The position numbers and the translations under genes are program-made. The notes under the pieces were generated by a model. It saw nothing but the letters and a program-made list of their open reading frames with translations, was not told the origin of the DNA and made no database searches. A stretch of DNA of 64,000 nucleotides. Origin: Desmodesmus armatus. Lineage: Eukaryota; Chlorophyta; Chlorophyceae; Sphaeropleales; Scenedesmaceae. This document shows, piece after piece, positions 1 to 12,888 of this stretch (positions within the stretch are counted from its first letter, which is position 1; every line of letters starts with the position of its first letter). The stretch is from positions 1 through 64,000 of the forward strand of contig VIIQ02000123.1 in the NCBI GenBank assembly GCA_007449985.2, in the 5' to 3' direction.

Positions 1-1455
1 CCAAGGGGTGTGACTTGAGGCGTATCTGAAGCATTGCAAGCTGCGGCCTGCAACCGCCACAAACAGCCAGCACCAACCTGAGGGCTCTGAAAACCCCACA
101 ACCCTACTCCATGGCCCCTATGACACAAACATTGTAGGGGGGTGCATCCTCAGAAACCCGCTGGCGTGGCCGGCAATGCTGCAAGCAATGCATGCAAGCA
201 AAGGGTGGTGTGTGTGGGGGGTGGGGGGGGGGGGGGGGGGGGGGAGGGGGGGGGGGGTAAATGGCCTGTCCCTTGATGTCTGGCTCCTCAAATGTGACAT
301 GTGGCCTTCAGTTGAGCCTGTAGGTACTTGTTGGCAGTGGCGCGCTGTGCTGAGCATTGCGTCATGGCCTCGCAAGGGGGGTTTTGATGCCCCGAAACAA
401 GGGATTTTGAGTTTTTGGGGCGATGTGAGTTATGGTTGAAAACAGGCTGCTTATGCTGTGGGAATCACTGCCAGAGCCTCCTATGGTACCAAATCCATTG
501 CTTAAGGCATGTTTGGTCCCTGTACAGGCAGCGCTGCCTGTCGCTTGTCGCCAAGTGGTGTGACTTGAGGCGTATCTGAAGCATTGCAAGCTGCGGCCTG
601 CAACCGCCACAAACAGCCAGCACCAACCCTGAGGGCTCTGAAAACCCCACAACCCTACTCCATGGCCCCTATGACACAAACATTGTAGGGGGGTGCATCC
701 TCAGAAACCCGCTGGCGTGGCCGCAATGCTGCTAGCAATGCATGCAAGCAAAGGGTGGTGTGTGTGGGGTGTTTGGGGGGGGGGGGGGAGGTGGAGGGGG
801 GGGGGGGGGAAATGGCCTGTCCCTTGATGTCTGGCTCCTCAAATGTGACATGTGGCCTTCAGTTTGAGCCTGTAGGTACTTGTTGGCAGTGGCGCGCTGT
901 GCTGAGCATTGCGTCATGGCCTCGCAAGGGGGGTTTTGATGCCCCGAAACAAGGGATTTTGAGTTTTTGGGGCGATGTGAGTTATGGTTGAAAACAGGCT
1001 GCTTATGCTGTGGGAATCACTGCCAGAGCCTCCTATGGTACCAAATCCATTGCTTAAGGCATGTTTGGTCCCCTGTACAGGCAGCGCTGCCTGTCGCTTG
1101 TCGCCAAGTGGTGTGACTTGAGGCGTATCTGAAGCATTGCAAGCTGCGGCCTGCAACCGCCACAAACAGCCAGCACCAACCCTGAGGGCTCTGAAAACCC
1201 CACAACCCTACTCCATGGCCCCTATGACACAAACATTGTAGGGGGGTGCATCCTCAGAAACCCGCTGGCGTGGCCGCAATGCTGCTAGCAATGCTTGCAA
1301 GCAAAGGGTGGTGTGTGTGTGGGGGGTGTTGGGGGGGGGGGGGGTGGAGGGGGGGGGGGTAAATGGCCTGTCCCTTGATGTCTGGCTCCTCAAATGTGAC
1401 ATGTGGCCTTCAGTCTGAGCCTGTAGGTACTTGTTGGCAGTGGCGCGCTGTGCTG
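1..1455. repeat. Tandem repeat, about 2.6 copies of a ~550 bp unit with long G tracts
   Basis: The motif beginning ccaagnggtgtgacttg recurs near positions 1, 551 and 1104, and the copies are almost identical over their whole length. The third copy stops near 1455, where the shared text 'gctgtgctga' runs into unrelated sequence. Each unit holds a run of G interrupted by single bases (about 218-257, 773-809 and 1320-1360) and a GT-rich flank. No credible protein is encoded: the open frames are Pro-rich shadows of the G tract and repeat from unit to unit. The left edge of the array lies outside the window. It is probably a satellite-like array, and the G tracts are candidate quadruplex formers. 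Confidence 0.9.
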
Positions 1456-2192
1456 AACACTTTCAAACAGTCAACATGCCACTGCTACCAACCAATCGTA
1501 TGAAACTCATCAGCACCAGAGGGGCTTACTTGACAGAGACTGCTTGGCAGCTGCAAACAATGACTAGGCGCTGAGACAGATAAACAATGCTGGATTTGGT
1601 CAAAAGCTGTTGTGTGCTGAACATCTACCTGTTGGACTGTAGGAGGCTGTAGAAAGCTGGGTTTCCTGTGCTTGCTTTGAACAAGTTGCCCAGTCAGCGT
1701 GACTTGCCCTTGGCATGTGCAAGTCACCCGCAACCCCGGCGATTGACTCAACTGACTTGCCCTCTTCACTGAGTGTGCCACAAGACTCATGAGCCCCTCC
1801 TTGCACATGCTGAGACTCCAACAACGTTGCTGCCACCCTTGCCCATGCACCAGGGTGGTACACGGTGGCACCCCCCGCGCTACACAACTTGAATTGAATC
1901 AGTGTGCTACCATAGTGCAGCACTACAATGATGATACTCTGCTAAAATGCAGCAGCAGCAGCACCAAGCTGCACTGCTCAATGACAACCCCGTAATCACC
2001 TCCCTGCACAGGTCAAACAACCAAATCTTCTGCCGCGCATGCGGCCCAACAAGCTTGCTGACTGGGGTGCAGGCAGCACCACACCTGCTGCCTACCACAA
2101 AGTGCGCGGCATAGACAGCGCGGGATGCATGCTGCCTTGCGGCAGCACTGCACACCCAACAGTACAGCAGACGATGCAGCAGCAAGCTGCGC
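1456..2192. other. Intergenic stretch between the repeat array and the transposase 3' end
   Basis: No recognisable gene, RNA or repeat was seen. It probably holds the 3' untranslated region of the minus-strand transposase gene and the unresolved end of that element. Confidence 0.4.
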
Positions 2193-5100
2193 TCAACCCT
2201 GCCGGCGCTCATCCCTGATGGCCTGCTGTGTTGCCCGTGCTGCCGTCAGCTGCCGACGCACTGCATGCAGGCCAGACCGAGTCAACGCCAACAATCCCTC
2301 ATGTAGAGCCTGGTCCCCAGCCTGTGCAGGCTGCACCCAGCTTGTATACACACCGCTGCCACTGTCCCTAAGCTGCGCTTCTTGCTGCTCATAATACATC
2401 ACCAGGCTGTCTGCATCACCCTTGATCTTGATCTTGTGCTCTTGTGCTCGCAGCAGGCTATTGTATGCCGCCCAGTACTTCAGCTTGTCCTTGAACAGCC
2501 GCACACCTGCAACAGTACAGCACCAAAGTACTACTCAACGGTTGACGGGCGCATGGCCAAGGCCTGCACTCAGCTTCATTGAAACCTGCATCATCCCAGC
2601 ATGCGTACCTTAGCCAAGGGGTTCTGACTGATAACGGTAGTTAGTTAGGTCTTGGTTTAGTGGCTTATTTTCAGTGAGGTATATAGATTTCAGCATAGCT
2701 CTATGCCTGTGCCTGAGCGCTTTCACCACCACACTAGCCTTGAGATCTCACCAACCGTTGACACAGCCCCTCAAGCATCATGTTGTGTCACAACCTGCTC
2801 ACCTGTTGCATCCTCAGGAATGCCCCTGAAGGCCCAAGGGAAGTCTCCAGCCACCACTTGCTCGGCCGTGATGTCATCTGGCCTGTTGTTGCTGCCCTGT
2901 GCCCTGATGCAGTTGTACTTGTCAACCAGCTGCTTGATGCGCGCTTTGTGGTCGCCCATACGGTCCTGCACCGCCTTGCGCTCTTTGGGGGTCAGCAGTG
3001 CTGACCCCTTGTCAGGTTGACCTGCAGCACAACAATGGCTACCGAGTGATGCCGGCTTACAGAGCAGAGCTGCAACAACCCAGAGACTGCACAGAGGAAA
3101 GGAACTGACTAGTTCAGTTCTGCTCTGTCATGTTGAATATAGCTAGCATGCAAAACTGACATATGTTGGCACGGGTTACATGATGTTGTCCCCCCCCCCT
3201 GCCCCCCAGTCGCATAGTCTCACCTTTGAGCTTGTACCTCTGCTTCTCCACCATCAGGTACGTAGCCTCCATAGCATCCTCGTAGTCACAGCACTGGTAC
3301 TCTGCCAGCTCCTGCAACCACTGCTGCACCCCCACACCACCGCTGCCTGTGGCCGCCCAGAGGTGTAGCTTGTTGTGCATTGCAGCAACCTGCTGCGCAA
3401 ATGTCAACACCCTGGATGCTGTTTCACCTGCTGAGCCAACCCGCTGCAAACCGCCCACCTGCCGCTGCAGTGACTGGATGTCCAGCAAAAGATCAGCTGC
3501 CAGTTGAGCCATGGAAGGCAAGGGCTGCTGCTGCTGCTGCTGCTGCTGACCTTGTTGCCCCTGCCCAGCTGGCTGTGTGGAGGGGCCTGGTTGTGCGCTG
3601 CTGCCATGCACTGCACCCCAGCTGGCGCAGGGCTCCAAGCGCTGCCTGAGATTCTGCAGACTGCAAACAGCACACGCGCGCGGCGCAAGCACGCACAACA
3701 AATGACAGCGATATGGTCGACTCTGTTCATGGGCAAGCAAATCACTCACCAGGCAGTCCTCAACCTCAGGCACAGCATGCCTGGCCGAACAGACCCGCCC
3801 TGATACATACTGTCACAGTTGACCCAGCAAGCCAGGACACTACTGCGGCACAGCTTGGGCTTTGCAGTGTCGTCTACGAGTGATTGCATCTTGATGACCT
3901 GCTGATTGTCATAGCAACACTCCCATGTCATACACCCAGCAAAGACTGTCAGGCTGAGGCTGGCGGTTGTAACCAACATGCACATGTCCGGTGCATCCAG
4001 GTTGACCCACCTGCGTTCGAGCTTTGGCAGCTTTTGCTTCAGCTTGCTGACCAGCTGCTGCACCTGAAACATCATGTCATCATCGGACAACACCAGGTCA
4101 GCGCCGTTGAAGCACGCCAGCACATCAGCCAGAGTCCTGGTTTCCTGCACAGCCTTGATCAGCTGGACATACTGCGCCGCAGGAGACAACTTCTGGTTGG
4201 CACGCCGTGAATGCTCTGCAGGCAGGGCAAAGCACATGACATCAATACACAACCGCTTAGTGCCACCGTTTGCACTCACCAACACACCAGACATGAGTGT
4301 CGCTGCGGCGGCACCGGTGACCTTTGGCTTGCTGTTGTAGTAAGATTACAGCGGCTGAAGCTGCCGTGTCTGTCAACAAAAACAAGTGGATAGGGCACCG
4401 GTGACCTTTGGCTTGCTGGTGCAGTGTTGATGATCACCAAGCGCACGCATGGCAGCCCGGCGTGTCATGCAGGTGGCTATTATTCAAACTTGCAGCGCAG
4501 CACGGTGGATGTATTTGGCATTTGTAAGACCATGCACACCTTGAGCTGCTGCCACAACGGCTGCACCGATGGCCTCAATGACTTCTCTCTGCTGGATATC
4601 CACGCCGTAGACGCTGGCCGCTTCCTCGTATGCGCTTTGCCAAGCCTTGCCTGCAGCTTGCAGCTTGGCCAGTGCTCCAGTAGTGCCATCAAAGAACCTG
4701 CGCAACACATAACAACCTTTGTGTGCAGCTACCTTGGCAATGCAGGGAGGTGGGCAGCATGCATCATCAGCAGCTGCTGGAATGTTCATGACACGAACCC
4801 CTGGTGACCACTCAGCTGGCTCCTGGAGGTCTGTCATCTCACACCGTACCACCTGCAGCGTGCCATCAGGTGACACGCAACTTGCTCTGGAATCTCAATT
4901 ATGCGCACAGTATGGCTTATGACAGTGATGGCTTAGGCTTACCGTTTGTGCAGTGTGCCGCACAGGTTGCGTTGTTTGTCCAGGTTCCAGTCCCAAAGCA
5001 CTTCAGTCAGGTGATCGGTGCTGCCTGTGTGCAAGGTACGGCACAAACAATGTTTGACTGGCAACCCAGGAATTGCTTAGTACTAGCTGTTGTGTGGCAG

Positions 5101-8100
5101 ATCTTGGCATGCAGCATGTTGACCTGAGACATGAGACCACAAAGCTGGCCCAGAAGAAGGCAGCTGCTGCCTGCTTGCAAGCAAACGAGCTAGCTCCGCT
5201 GGCCACCAAAACTTGCCACTTACCGCCTGGAGACATCCGCCTGACAATGAACCCCCAGGGGCTGACAAAGGCGTTAATCCGCTCAGTGAACTCTCCATCT
5301 TCAAGACCTAGCCCGGTGCGGTACAAGGGGCCAAAGAGGACCTGGTTTGAGCACAAACATATCAGGCAGGTGTCCACATGAGCAGGCTGCAAACTGTGTG
5401 TTGAGTCAAAACAGGCTGCCAGTCAGGTAACGTACATAGTCACAACACGGACTAGAAGTAACCGTGCAGCGTGTGCATGGCGCCCCCCATGCACACTGCA
5501 CGGCACAAACAGGCGCAACGGGTTGAAAGCCACAACACTATCCTGAACACATACGCAAACCTGAAAGCCATGTGTCACTAAATGCCAGCGCACGCGCGCA
5601 CCCCCCCCCCCCCCCCAAACCTGCGCGTGCACCCACCCGCAACCATGCCCACACGTGGCGCGCACACACATGAACCTACATGCAAGAAGGCATGCATGCA
5701 TCTCCCAACATAACCCTAGACGAAAAACATTGCGTGCTTGTGCCCTTACACACGTGCATGCTCCTGCACACATTCCAGCTGCCGCAACCCAGATGTGCTA
5801 GCAAGCTCCCTAGTCAGCGGCCTTGCGTGTGGTGCACCTGATCGCACACCCAATCCATTGCCCGCCCTGCTGATCACCTTACTTGCTGATCACCTACTTG
5901 CGCGCACTGCTGACCAGCTGCCTGCAGCCTGCTTGCCCCTTTGTTTTGCGCACTCATGCCTCCCCCTCCCCCCCCCACCACACACACCCAAGCTGCAAGT
6001 GGCCCACTCTGTCACTCATGCCTCCCCCCCCCCCCACACACACACACCCAAGCACACCTCACCTGGCACCACCAGACATGGGTACTGGAGTGCATGGCTG
6101 ACGTGGCAGGCGTGATGTCCTGGACCTGCTGCTGTGTCACCACCAACTGGGTGGGCAGCTCCGCAACCAGGCGGGCCACTTTTACATCACCAGCAGCGCG
6201 CTTGAGGCCGATGTTCTCCACCACCTTGGCAATCCAGGCATACCACTTGCACACCAGGTCTCCAAAGAAGAAGCGCCCTCTGAGCTGGGACAGCACTGCG
6301 TGCAGCGCATGACAGCAGTGCATGCAGACAAACGCTGTGCATACCACAACACGATGTGAGCCCAACACACCCAAGGGCCATGTCGTGACTGTACACCCAA
6401 AGAGAGTTTGTTCTACTGCTGCTATCTGCGCGATAGCCTAGTGATTTCAAGTGATGGGGAAAAAATCGGTAATGCTGCATGGGATGCACAAATAAAACCC
6501 AGACAACAGAATGAGCCTAGCAAAAACAACACGACGCGCAACTGTGCTCACCAGCCAGCATCAGGTAGGCATAGCCATACCGCTCGTGGCCGTAGGCAGC
6601 GGGCATTGTGGCCATGCTGAGCAGGACCAGGTGCGGGCACCCCAGCAGGAACCGCCCTGTGACCCGCTTATTGTCGGCGCGCCCCTTGCGGTCACCGGCT
6701 GCATGGTAGCTGCTGTTGCCACACAGCTTGTCTTGCTTGACGCGGTCGCTGCAGGCGTCCACAAGGTCCATCACACCTCGGACGTGCCTGATGCAAGTAC
6801 AGGTCAGCACACAGGCTCAGGGCCACACAGGCTTGTGCGGACCAAGTGGCCTTCCGTCGCATGCAGCTATGCAAGAAGCAGTACTGCAGCCATTGCCGGA
6901 TCTGACAGCACAAAGACGCACGTGTCAACACTCTCGCACATTGCGGTATGATGCGGCAACCATCTCAACAATAATGCACTGCTGGCTGCACAGCAGTGCC
7001 CCACATGGGCGGTCTTGGGCACCCTAGGCCTAGAGACGGCGCATCCCACCTGTCAGGCACCGCCAGGCTGCCTGGAACGCCCTCATATCTGCTCCTGTAG
7101 TTGTTCTGCTGCAGGTCCAACACGTCCAGTTTGAGGTTGCCATCGGCATGGGCGCAGTGCAGGTGTGTGCCCCCACAGCACACAGGGCACTCCTCCTGCT
7201 TGACACCACGGCACCGCTCCAGGTGATGCTGCAGCTCCCGGAACACTGTGTAGCCACTGCTCAAAGCCTCATGGTCAATGCTCCGCACCTGTATGGCAAG
7301 GGGGGGGGGGTGCAGCGAGTGCGCCTGTGAGATATCTGTGGTAGTCTCAGGTGCGTCAACCGACAACAAAGCTGTTATAAAACGCTGACCTGTGTTGGAC
7401 ACTTGTGCGCGCGTTTGCCGACAGCATCAAGCCATTGAAGGTTCAAGAAAGGTGGTGAAGGGCAGGGCGGGCGACAATGCAAAGCTCAATTCAGCCATGC
7501 AGTTGGTCAACAGACATGGGATGTTCTGGCAGCCCACCTGGTTGTAAACACGGGCACCAACTGCATCCAGAGCCTTGGCACGACTCTCCCACCCTGTCGG
7601 GCGCTGAAGCAGCAGCTCCTGCCGAATGCGGGTGAGCTCGCGCAGCTCCAAGAACGTCTGGTTGTTGGAGTGCAGGCTGTGAGGGTACAGCCTCAACTGC
7701 AGCAAGTCCGCCCATGACTGCCACTTCTCCTTCCCACAGCCGCTGCATATGTAGAGGGCCTTGACAAAATCAAGGCGGCCTGCAGCACATGCATGCAGCA
7801 AAGGAGGGCAGCAACATCATGGAACACAGTCAAACGCAAGGCAGCTGGCTGTGCACACGCGCAGCCACAGGGGTGGGATGGTGAGGTTACCTGCAGCTCA
7901 GCTGCCAAGGATTGCTACAAATCCTGCATCCATTGGCACCGGCTGCCATACGGTTCTCTTTCACCAGCCCAAAGCCTGTCTTCCATACGCACCATAGCCT
8001 GTGATGACGATAAGCTTCTTCTGCTTGTCCTTGTCATATGTAGCGGGAGCCAACGTCCAGCCCCCGCTGCCACAACTGCATGGACCTGGTGGCGTGTTAT

Positions 8101-8959
8101 AGCACCTCGGGAGGTCCACCCAGTCCTCCTGCTGTGGGTCATACTGCAGCTGAGTGGGCCTCAGCGGCTGCCTGAACCCATTCAGCAGGCCCTCGCGTTC
8201 ATGGGTGTGCGCCCAGCTGTGCTGCTGCTGGTCGTGTGCTTCACACAGCAGCAGCCCACCCTGCTGGCAGCTGCAGCACCTGACTGTTGCCACTGCTGAA
8301 CAGCCTGTATGCTGGCACTGCAGACCTGCTGGCACTGACTGTGCTTTCACCAAGCCTTCCAGCAACTCAGCCACTTGTGCCTGCTTGAGGCCCTCTGGGT
8401 CCTGCTCACGAAGGCGCTCCTCTGCAGGCAGTAAAGATGAAGCAATGGCAACGAAGCACTTAGTGATCGCCTTGGTGTTGAGTGCTGAGAGCGAAGCCAG
8501 CACTGCTCAGGTGATGCGGCAGCATTGACCACAACACCTACCTCTGTACCCGCTGTCAAGCTCTGCCACCATGCCAACCTCATCTGCAGACAGCTGGTGC
8601 AGGTTTTGCTCAAAGGTGCTGTCAGGGTGTGCACCGTGCTGCTGCTGCTGCTGTTGCTGCGATGGCCCGGGCCTTTGCCCAGCTGCCTGCTGTGGGAGTG
8701 TCGGACCCCTGTGCTCCTGGTGCTGCCGTTCCTGCTGCTGCAACTTCTGTTCTCTGAGTCGAGCCTTGTTGCTGGCCAGCTCCTGCCGCAGCTCTGACTC
8801 GAGGTGCTGGGCATTGGCCTCTGCTGTTGCTTCTGCCTCTGCTGCTGTCCGCTTCTTTCTGACCCGCTTGGGTTTGTCTCCATTAGCTGCTGCACTCTGC
8901 GCTATCTCATCAGCTAGCAAAGTTTCTAGCTCCTCTGTTGTGTAGTCACGCTTTGGCAT
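2193..8959 (-). CDS. KDZ (Kyakuja-Dileera-Zisupton) family transposase, multi-exon
   Basis: This is a DNA transposase of the KDZ superfamily. Exon 1 (8542-8959) starts MPKRDYTTEEL and is basic and Gln-rich. Exon 2 (7993-8421) carries the Cys/His cluster typical of KDZ proteins (CQHTGC, CCSC, LLCEAH). A CSGCG knuckle with a following 'LYPHS...QTF' segment lies at about 7540-7790. Exon 7050-7288 has CPVCCGG and ADGNLKL (first Asp). Exon 6552-6787 follows, and exon 6063-6277 has GDLVCKW (second Asp) and MHSSTHVWWC. Exon 5224-5341 has GLEDGEFTERIN (catalytic Glu), and exon 4943-5024 has the WNLDKQ segment. Splice phases agree across the core junctions from 7288 down to 4943. The region below 4900 (coiled coil, polyGln at about 3527-3546, terminal exon ending RDERRQG) is less certain in exon borders. 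The start is the first ATG of an open exon. Terminal inverted repeats and target-site duplications were not located. Confidence 0.85.
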
Positions 8960-9415
8960 TGGCCTGATCTGGACTAGTCGTTGATCTCAACAAGGCTTGC
9001 TTGCTGTGGAGTGGGGACGTTCAGCGTTGAGAGATACCAAGATACTTGAAATCGTTTCTGAGCGATAAATGATGATGCCTGCGGCAGTCTGGGGCTTTCT
9101 GGACGATAAAATCCCTAAAGGAGGTATGTTGGTTGCGTGTGTGCAACAAGGGATGTAACAACTACGTTGAACGCTGACGTGCAACCTGGACCTGGGACGG
9201 GTTTGCACGCATATGTGCAACAAGGACCCCCGCGCCGTAGGGCTGACCAGGGCTCTCTGAGCAGGTTGACAGTTGACGGTTGCGGTTGAATAAATGACAG
9301 CCCGGCCTTGACTGCCCCTGAGAAACCCTCGCACACCGATGGAAAGTAATTTTTGATTTCATTCACTCTTCTTCAGTAAATGACAGCAGCCTTATGCCTG
9401 CAATAGCGTAGCCTG
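8960..9415. promoter_or_regulatory. Divergent intergenic region between the transposase and the unknown gene
   Basis: About 456 bp separate the two start codons on opposite strands, so this stretch must hold both upstream regions. No TATA box or other named element could be assigned with confidence. One end of the KDZ element could lie here, but no inverted repeat matching the region below 2193 was spotted. Confidence 0.35.
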
Positions 9416-11804
9416 ATGTTGAGCGCCTCAACACCCTTCAGCAACAAGTTGGACAATAGCATGCTGCATGCAGAGGAGCAGGAGCATCAACAGCAGGCAA
9501 ATGCAGTTCAGGTCATCTAGAACACCAGAGTGCGTAGAAGGTCCTTAGGAAGGGTAGGCAGCATCTGATGGCTGCAATCAGCATCATGCAGGCTGTGGAG
9601 ATGCTCCAACAGCAGCAATCTCTGCGCAGCTTTGATTCACCAACGGTAAGCCTGATGGCTGTTCCAAACTTGCCACTGCACAGCCCTTCACCGCAGGTCA
9701 GTGTGTACACCTGCACACATCACCCTCTCAAATTTTGTGCGTCCATGGTGTATTTGCAGGAAGCAGCACTGGTAGCACTGTTGTGCAACAGGCAATCTGG
9801 AGAGGTGAGTGGGTCGTCAAGAACCTGCAGGACACACAAGCTGTTACGTTGGCACCATGCAAGACGCCGACAGCAAGATCAAAAGGCGCCTCTGATCAAC
9901 TGGTTGACCCTCTGCTACTGTGCTGCTTTGCCTGCACAGGTAGTCATCACATCTGTGGGTAATCCCCAGCCAGAGGACAATGACAAGTACTTCTTGGCGA
10001 AGGAGGCCCCTCCAGGCATCCGTGGGACAGAAAAGAGGCGTCAGTGAGTGAGCTCTGCTGCAGGCTGCATGCAAGTGCCAAGGCTTGCGCTGCTGCAATT
10101 GGTCAACCACCCACACACAGCCATGCCATGCCAGCGGCTGGCAGCCATGCAGCCATGCATGGGCACTGGTGGAAGTTGCTGAGTCAGTGGTTGCGCTGCT
10201 ATCAAGCAGCTGTCCAGCAGCCATGATCAGTCTGATAGAAGCCCAACTGCATAACTGCATGCATGTTGCTGATTCCTGCAGTGGATACATGCTGGGGCAG
10301 TTCTACGACTACTATGGCTATCAGCTGGCGCATCGGAGAGGCCTCCTGCCAACCAAAGCCGTGCCAGGCCAGCAGCAGGAGCAACAGCAGCCAGAGGAGG
10401 GGCAGCCCTGCAGCCCCACTGCAGCAGCTGTGCAGGACAGCAGGTGCAGGACGCCAGTTTCTCACCCTCGTGCTGAGCAGCAGCAGGTGCAGGACAGCAG
10501 CCCAAGCAACAACATCGTGCACCGCCTGGCAATTGACATTGATTCAGAATCACCAGCACTGCAAGCTACCTTGGCGCAGTACAGCTACAGCAGCATGGTA
10601 CCCAGGAGCACTGCCAGCCCCCGCAGCCATGTCAGCACGCACCCAGATCACAACTTTGGAGGCAGCAGCACTCCCTTGGCATCACCAGGGCGCGGCTGGG
10701 TGAGCCCGCCTGCTGCTGCAAGCAGGACAGGCGCTCAGGGAGGCAGCAGCAGCGGGCACTCTCCCACAGCCTCACAGGGTGGCGCAGCACGTGGAGCAGC
10801 CGGCAGCGCAGCACAGGAGCCATTACAGCTTCAACTCCACATGCCGCATGGGTTTTTGGGCCTGGGCAGCAGTTGGGAGCAGGGTGGAAATTCCCCACTG
10901 CTCAGCCCCCCATGTCAGCACAGCACTGCGCATGAGCCTGCTGCGTCGCAGCAGGGCCTGCCAGCAGCAGCAGTGCTGAGCCTCTGCTTCAGTGGCTTTG
11001 CTGCTGCTGGCAGCAACCAACGCCCGCTGAACAGTGCTGCAGGCGGCCTCCAGGTTGAAACACCCAGGCTTGAACCACACTGGGCGCCATTCAGCGGCAA
11101 CAACAGCAGCAGCAACGGCACGACTGTCAGCCTAGGCCACTTCAGCAGCAGCGGCAGCGCCGATCAGTGGGACCGGCCCCACAACAGCGGTCAGCCCTGC
11201 ACAGACGCCAACAACGACACAAACGAGCCACCATCCGCAGGTGTAGCACAGGCAGGACGATTGAGGCATGCAGCAGACAGTGGGGTAGGGGAATATGGCA
11301 CAGCGATAGGCAACATCTATACAGCTCAGACTGGGACTGTGGTGGCATGTGCAGATGATCTTTGCTTGAACGCTGCCAACAGTGGGGCATGTAGTCAGTC
11401 GCAACTGCTTGCGTGGGAGGCGCATGCGACAGCCCCAGCGGCAGCACGACAGCCGGGGTGGAGGCACGGCAGCAGGCTCCAGCCTGGCCCAACTTGCTGG
11501 GGCCTCAGCGAGCTGACTCACCCGCGTACTGGAGCTGTGATGAGGAGGGTGCAACAGAAGCAGCAGCGGACGAGGCAGCTGGACAGTTTGCAGCTTGCAA
11601 CACCCTCTGGCTGTAGCAGCAAGTACAGATGCAGCACTTGCACAGCCTGGCCAGCTGCCGATGTCCCCTATGCTGCCAGCAGTGAAGGAGCTCTTCAAGC
11701 AGGTGTCCTTCCGAGGGGGTGCAGAGAGTGCCCCATCACGCCCAGCAGGTGGTGACAATGATGCAATAACCTGCTGTGATGACTGGGCTACAGTGAACTT
11801 GTAA
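9416..11804 (+). CDS. Unrecognised protein with a short conserved-looking N-terminus and a long disordered tail
   Basis: I do not recognise the family. The inferred exons are 9416-9511 (MLSASTPFSNKLDN...), about 9562-9645, about 9760-9804, about 9942-10049 (VVITSVGNPQPEDNDKYF) and 10282 onward (HGYMLGQFYDYYGYQLAHRR). The last three junctions join in phase 0, 0 and 2, with consensus donors such as ACG|gtaagc and CA|gtgagt. After about residue 130 the protein becomes a Gln/Ser/Ala/Pro-rich low-complexity chain. Near the end the best reading moves from frame 2 to 1 to 0 between about 11400 and 11610. One step fits a missing base in the ccc run near 11604, giving a final segment MSPMLPAVKELFKQVSF and a stop at 11804. 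If there is no frame change, the stop is at 11755. The N-terminal exons are moderately sure and the C-terminal frame is not. Confidence 0.55.
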
Positions 11805-12888
11805 GAGCAGTGTGAGTGAAGGCAGAGTGTGTACGTACCTACCGGCAAGCACTTCTGATTTGCACCCATGCGGCGCCACACATTTCCTGCAGTGATCAGG
11901 CACCGTTTGTGCTGATGTTTACACCTTCCTGGCAAGCAGGCTTGCTGAATGCATGTTACGTTTGTTTGCTTGTCCCTGGCATAATTTTGTCTGACGGAGT
12001 CCGATTCCTTGAGTGACAATGCTGATCATGCTGGGTATGTTTGTGAGTGGCCACTCATGGGGCAGCAGGACCATTGTCCTGCTGGGGTTTTAGCCAAACG
12101 CATGCCTGCCTTACCTTGCAGGTATGCGTTTAGGCTGTTTGGGCCATGCCATGTTTCATAATGTGCAGGGCACATACTCGGCAGCCTGTCTCTGCCACTG
12201 AGCACCAGCCTGGTGCTCCACGGTGGTACTGCATATCCTGAAGTGAGTGCATGATGTGTGGGATAGGGGAGGCGGGCGGAACCTGGCCCACAAAGTGTAT
12301 GCAGGCAAAAAAAACAGCTTTCTGCAAGCAGTCTTGTGTTGGGGTCTGCAAGAAGCCTTGTGTTGGGATCACATGCCATTGACTATGGTGGCTGACAAGC
12401 GCTTCTTATCAAGTCCACAATCTGCAGAGAGTTATGTGTGACTGGAAATATACTCTTTGTAACTCGCACGCAGTAGTACGTGAGCGGGAGGAAGGTAGCT
12501 ACAACCCCGCCACTTGGCAGGAGCGTACATGTAGATAGTAGACAGCATCGGGCGCCACGCTGATCACACAGAACCTACACCTCAGCATGACTTCAGATCG
12601 ACACAGCATGTCAGGGAAAGTAGGAACCCTTGACACTCCTGCAGCATGCGGGTTGAGCATTCCAATATATTTGCGGCTATCCCAGCAAGCCTCTGCTGAA
12701 GTTGCCAAGTACACAGGGTGGCAGGTGCTCGCTGCAGCTGCTACAGTGCACAACATGTTGCTTCTACTGCACGGACCTGATGAGCTGCCAGCCAAAAAAA
12801 AACAGGTGCAAATTGTCACCCACACAGCTTCACACACTGTTACAACACAACGCCTGCGTTCCACATTGACCATTCAGAAACGAACAGT
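11805..12888. other. Convergent intergenic region
   Basis: This lies between the 3' ends of two convergent genes. It contains a short tandem direct repeat at about 12326-12372 (a ctngcaag + cttgtgttggg unit, twice). No gene was recognised. Confidence 0.4.

Noticed and set aside
118..1402. Pro-rich and Gly-rich open frames on both strands of the repeat array
   Set aside because: They are translations of the G tracts, recur with each repeat unit and have no domain.
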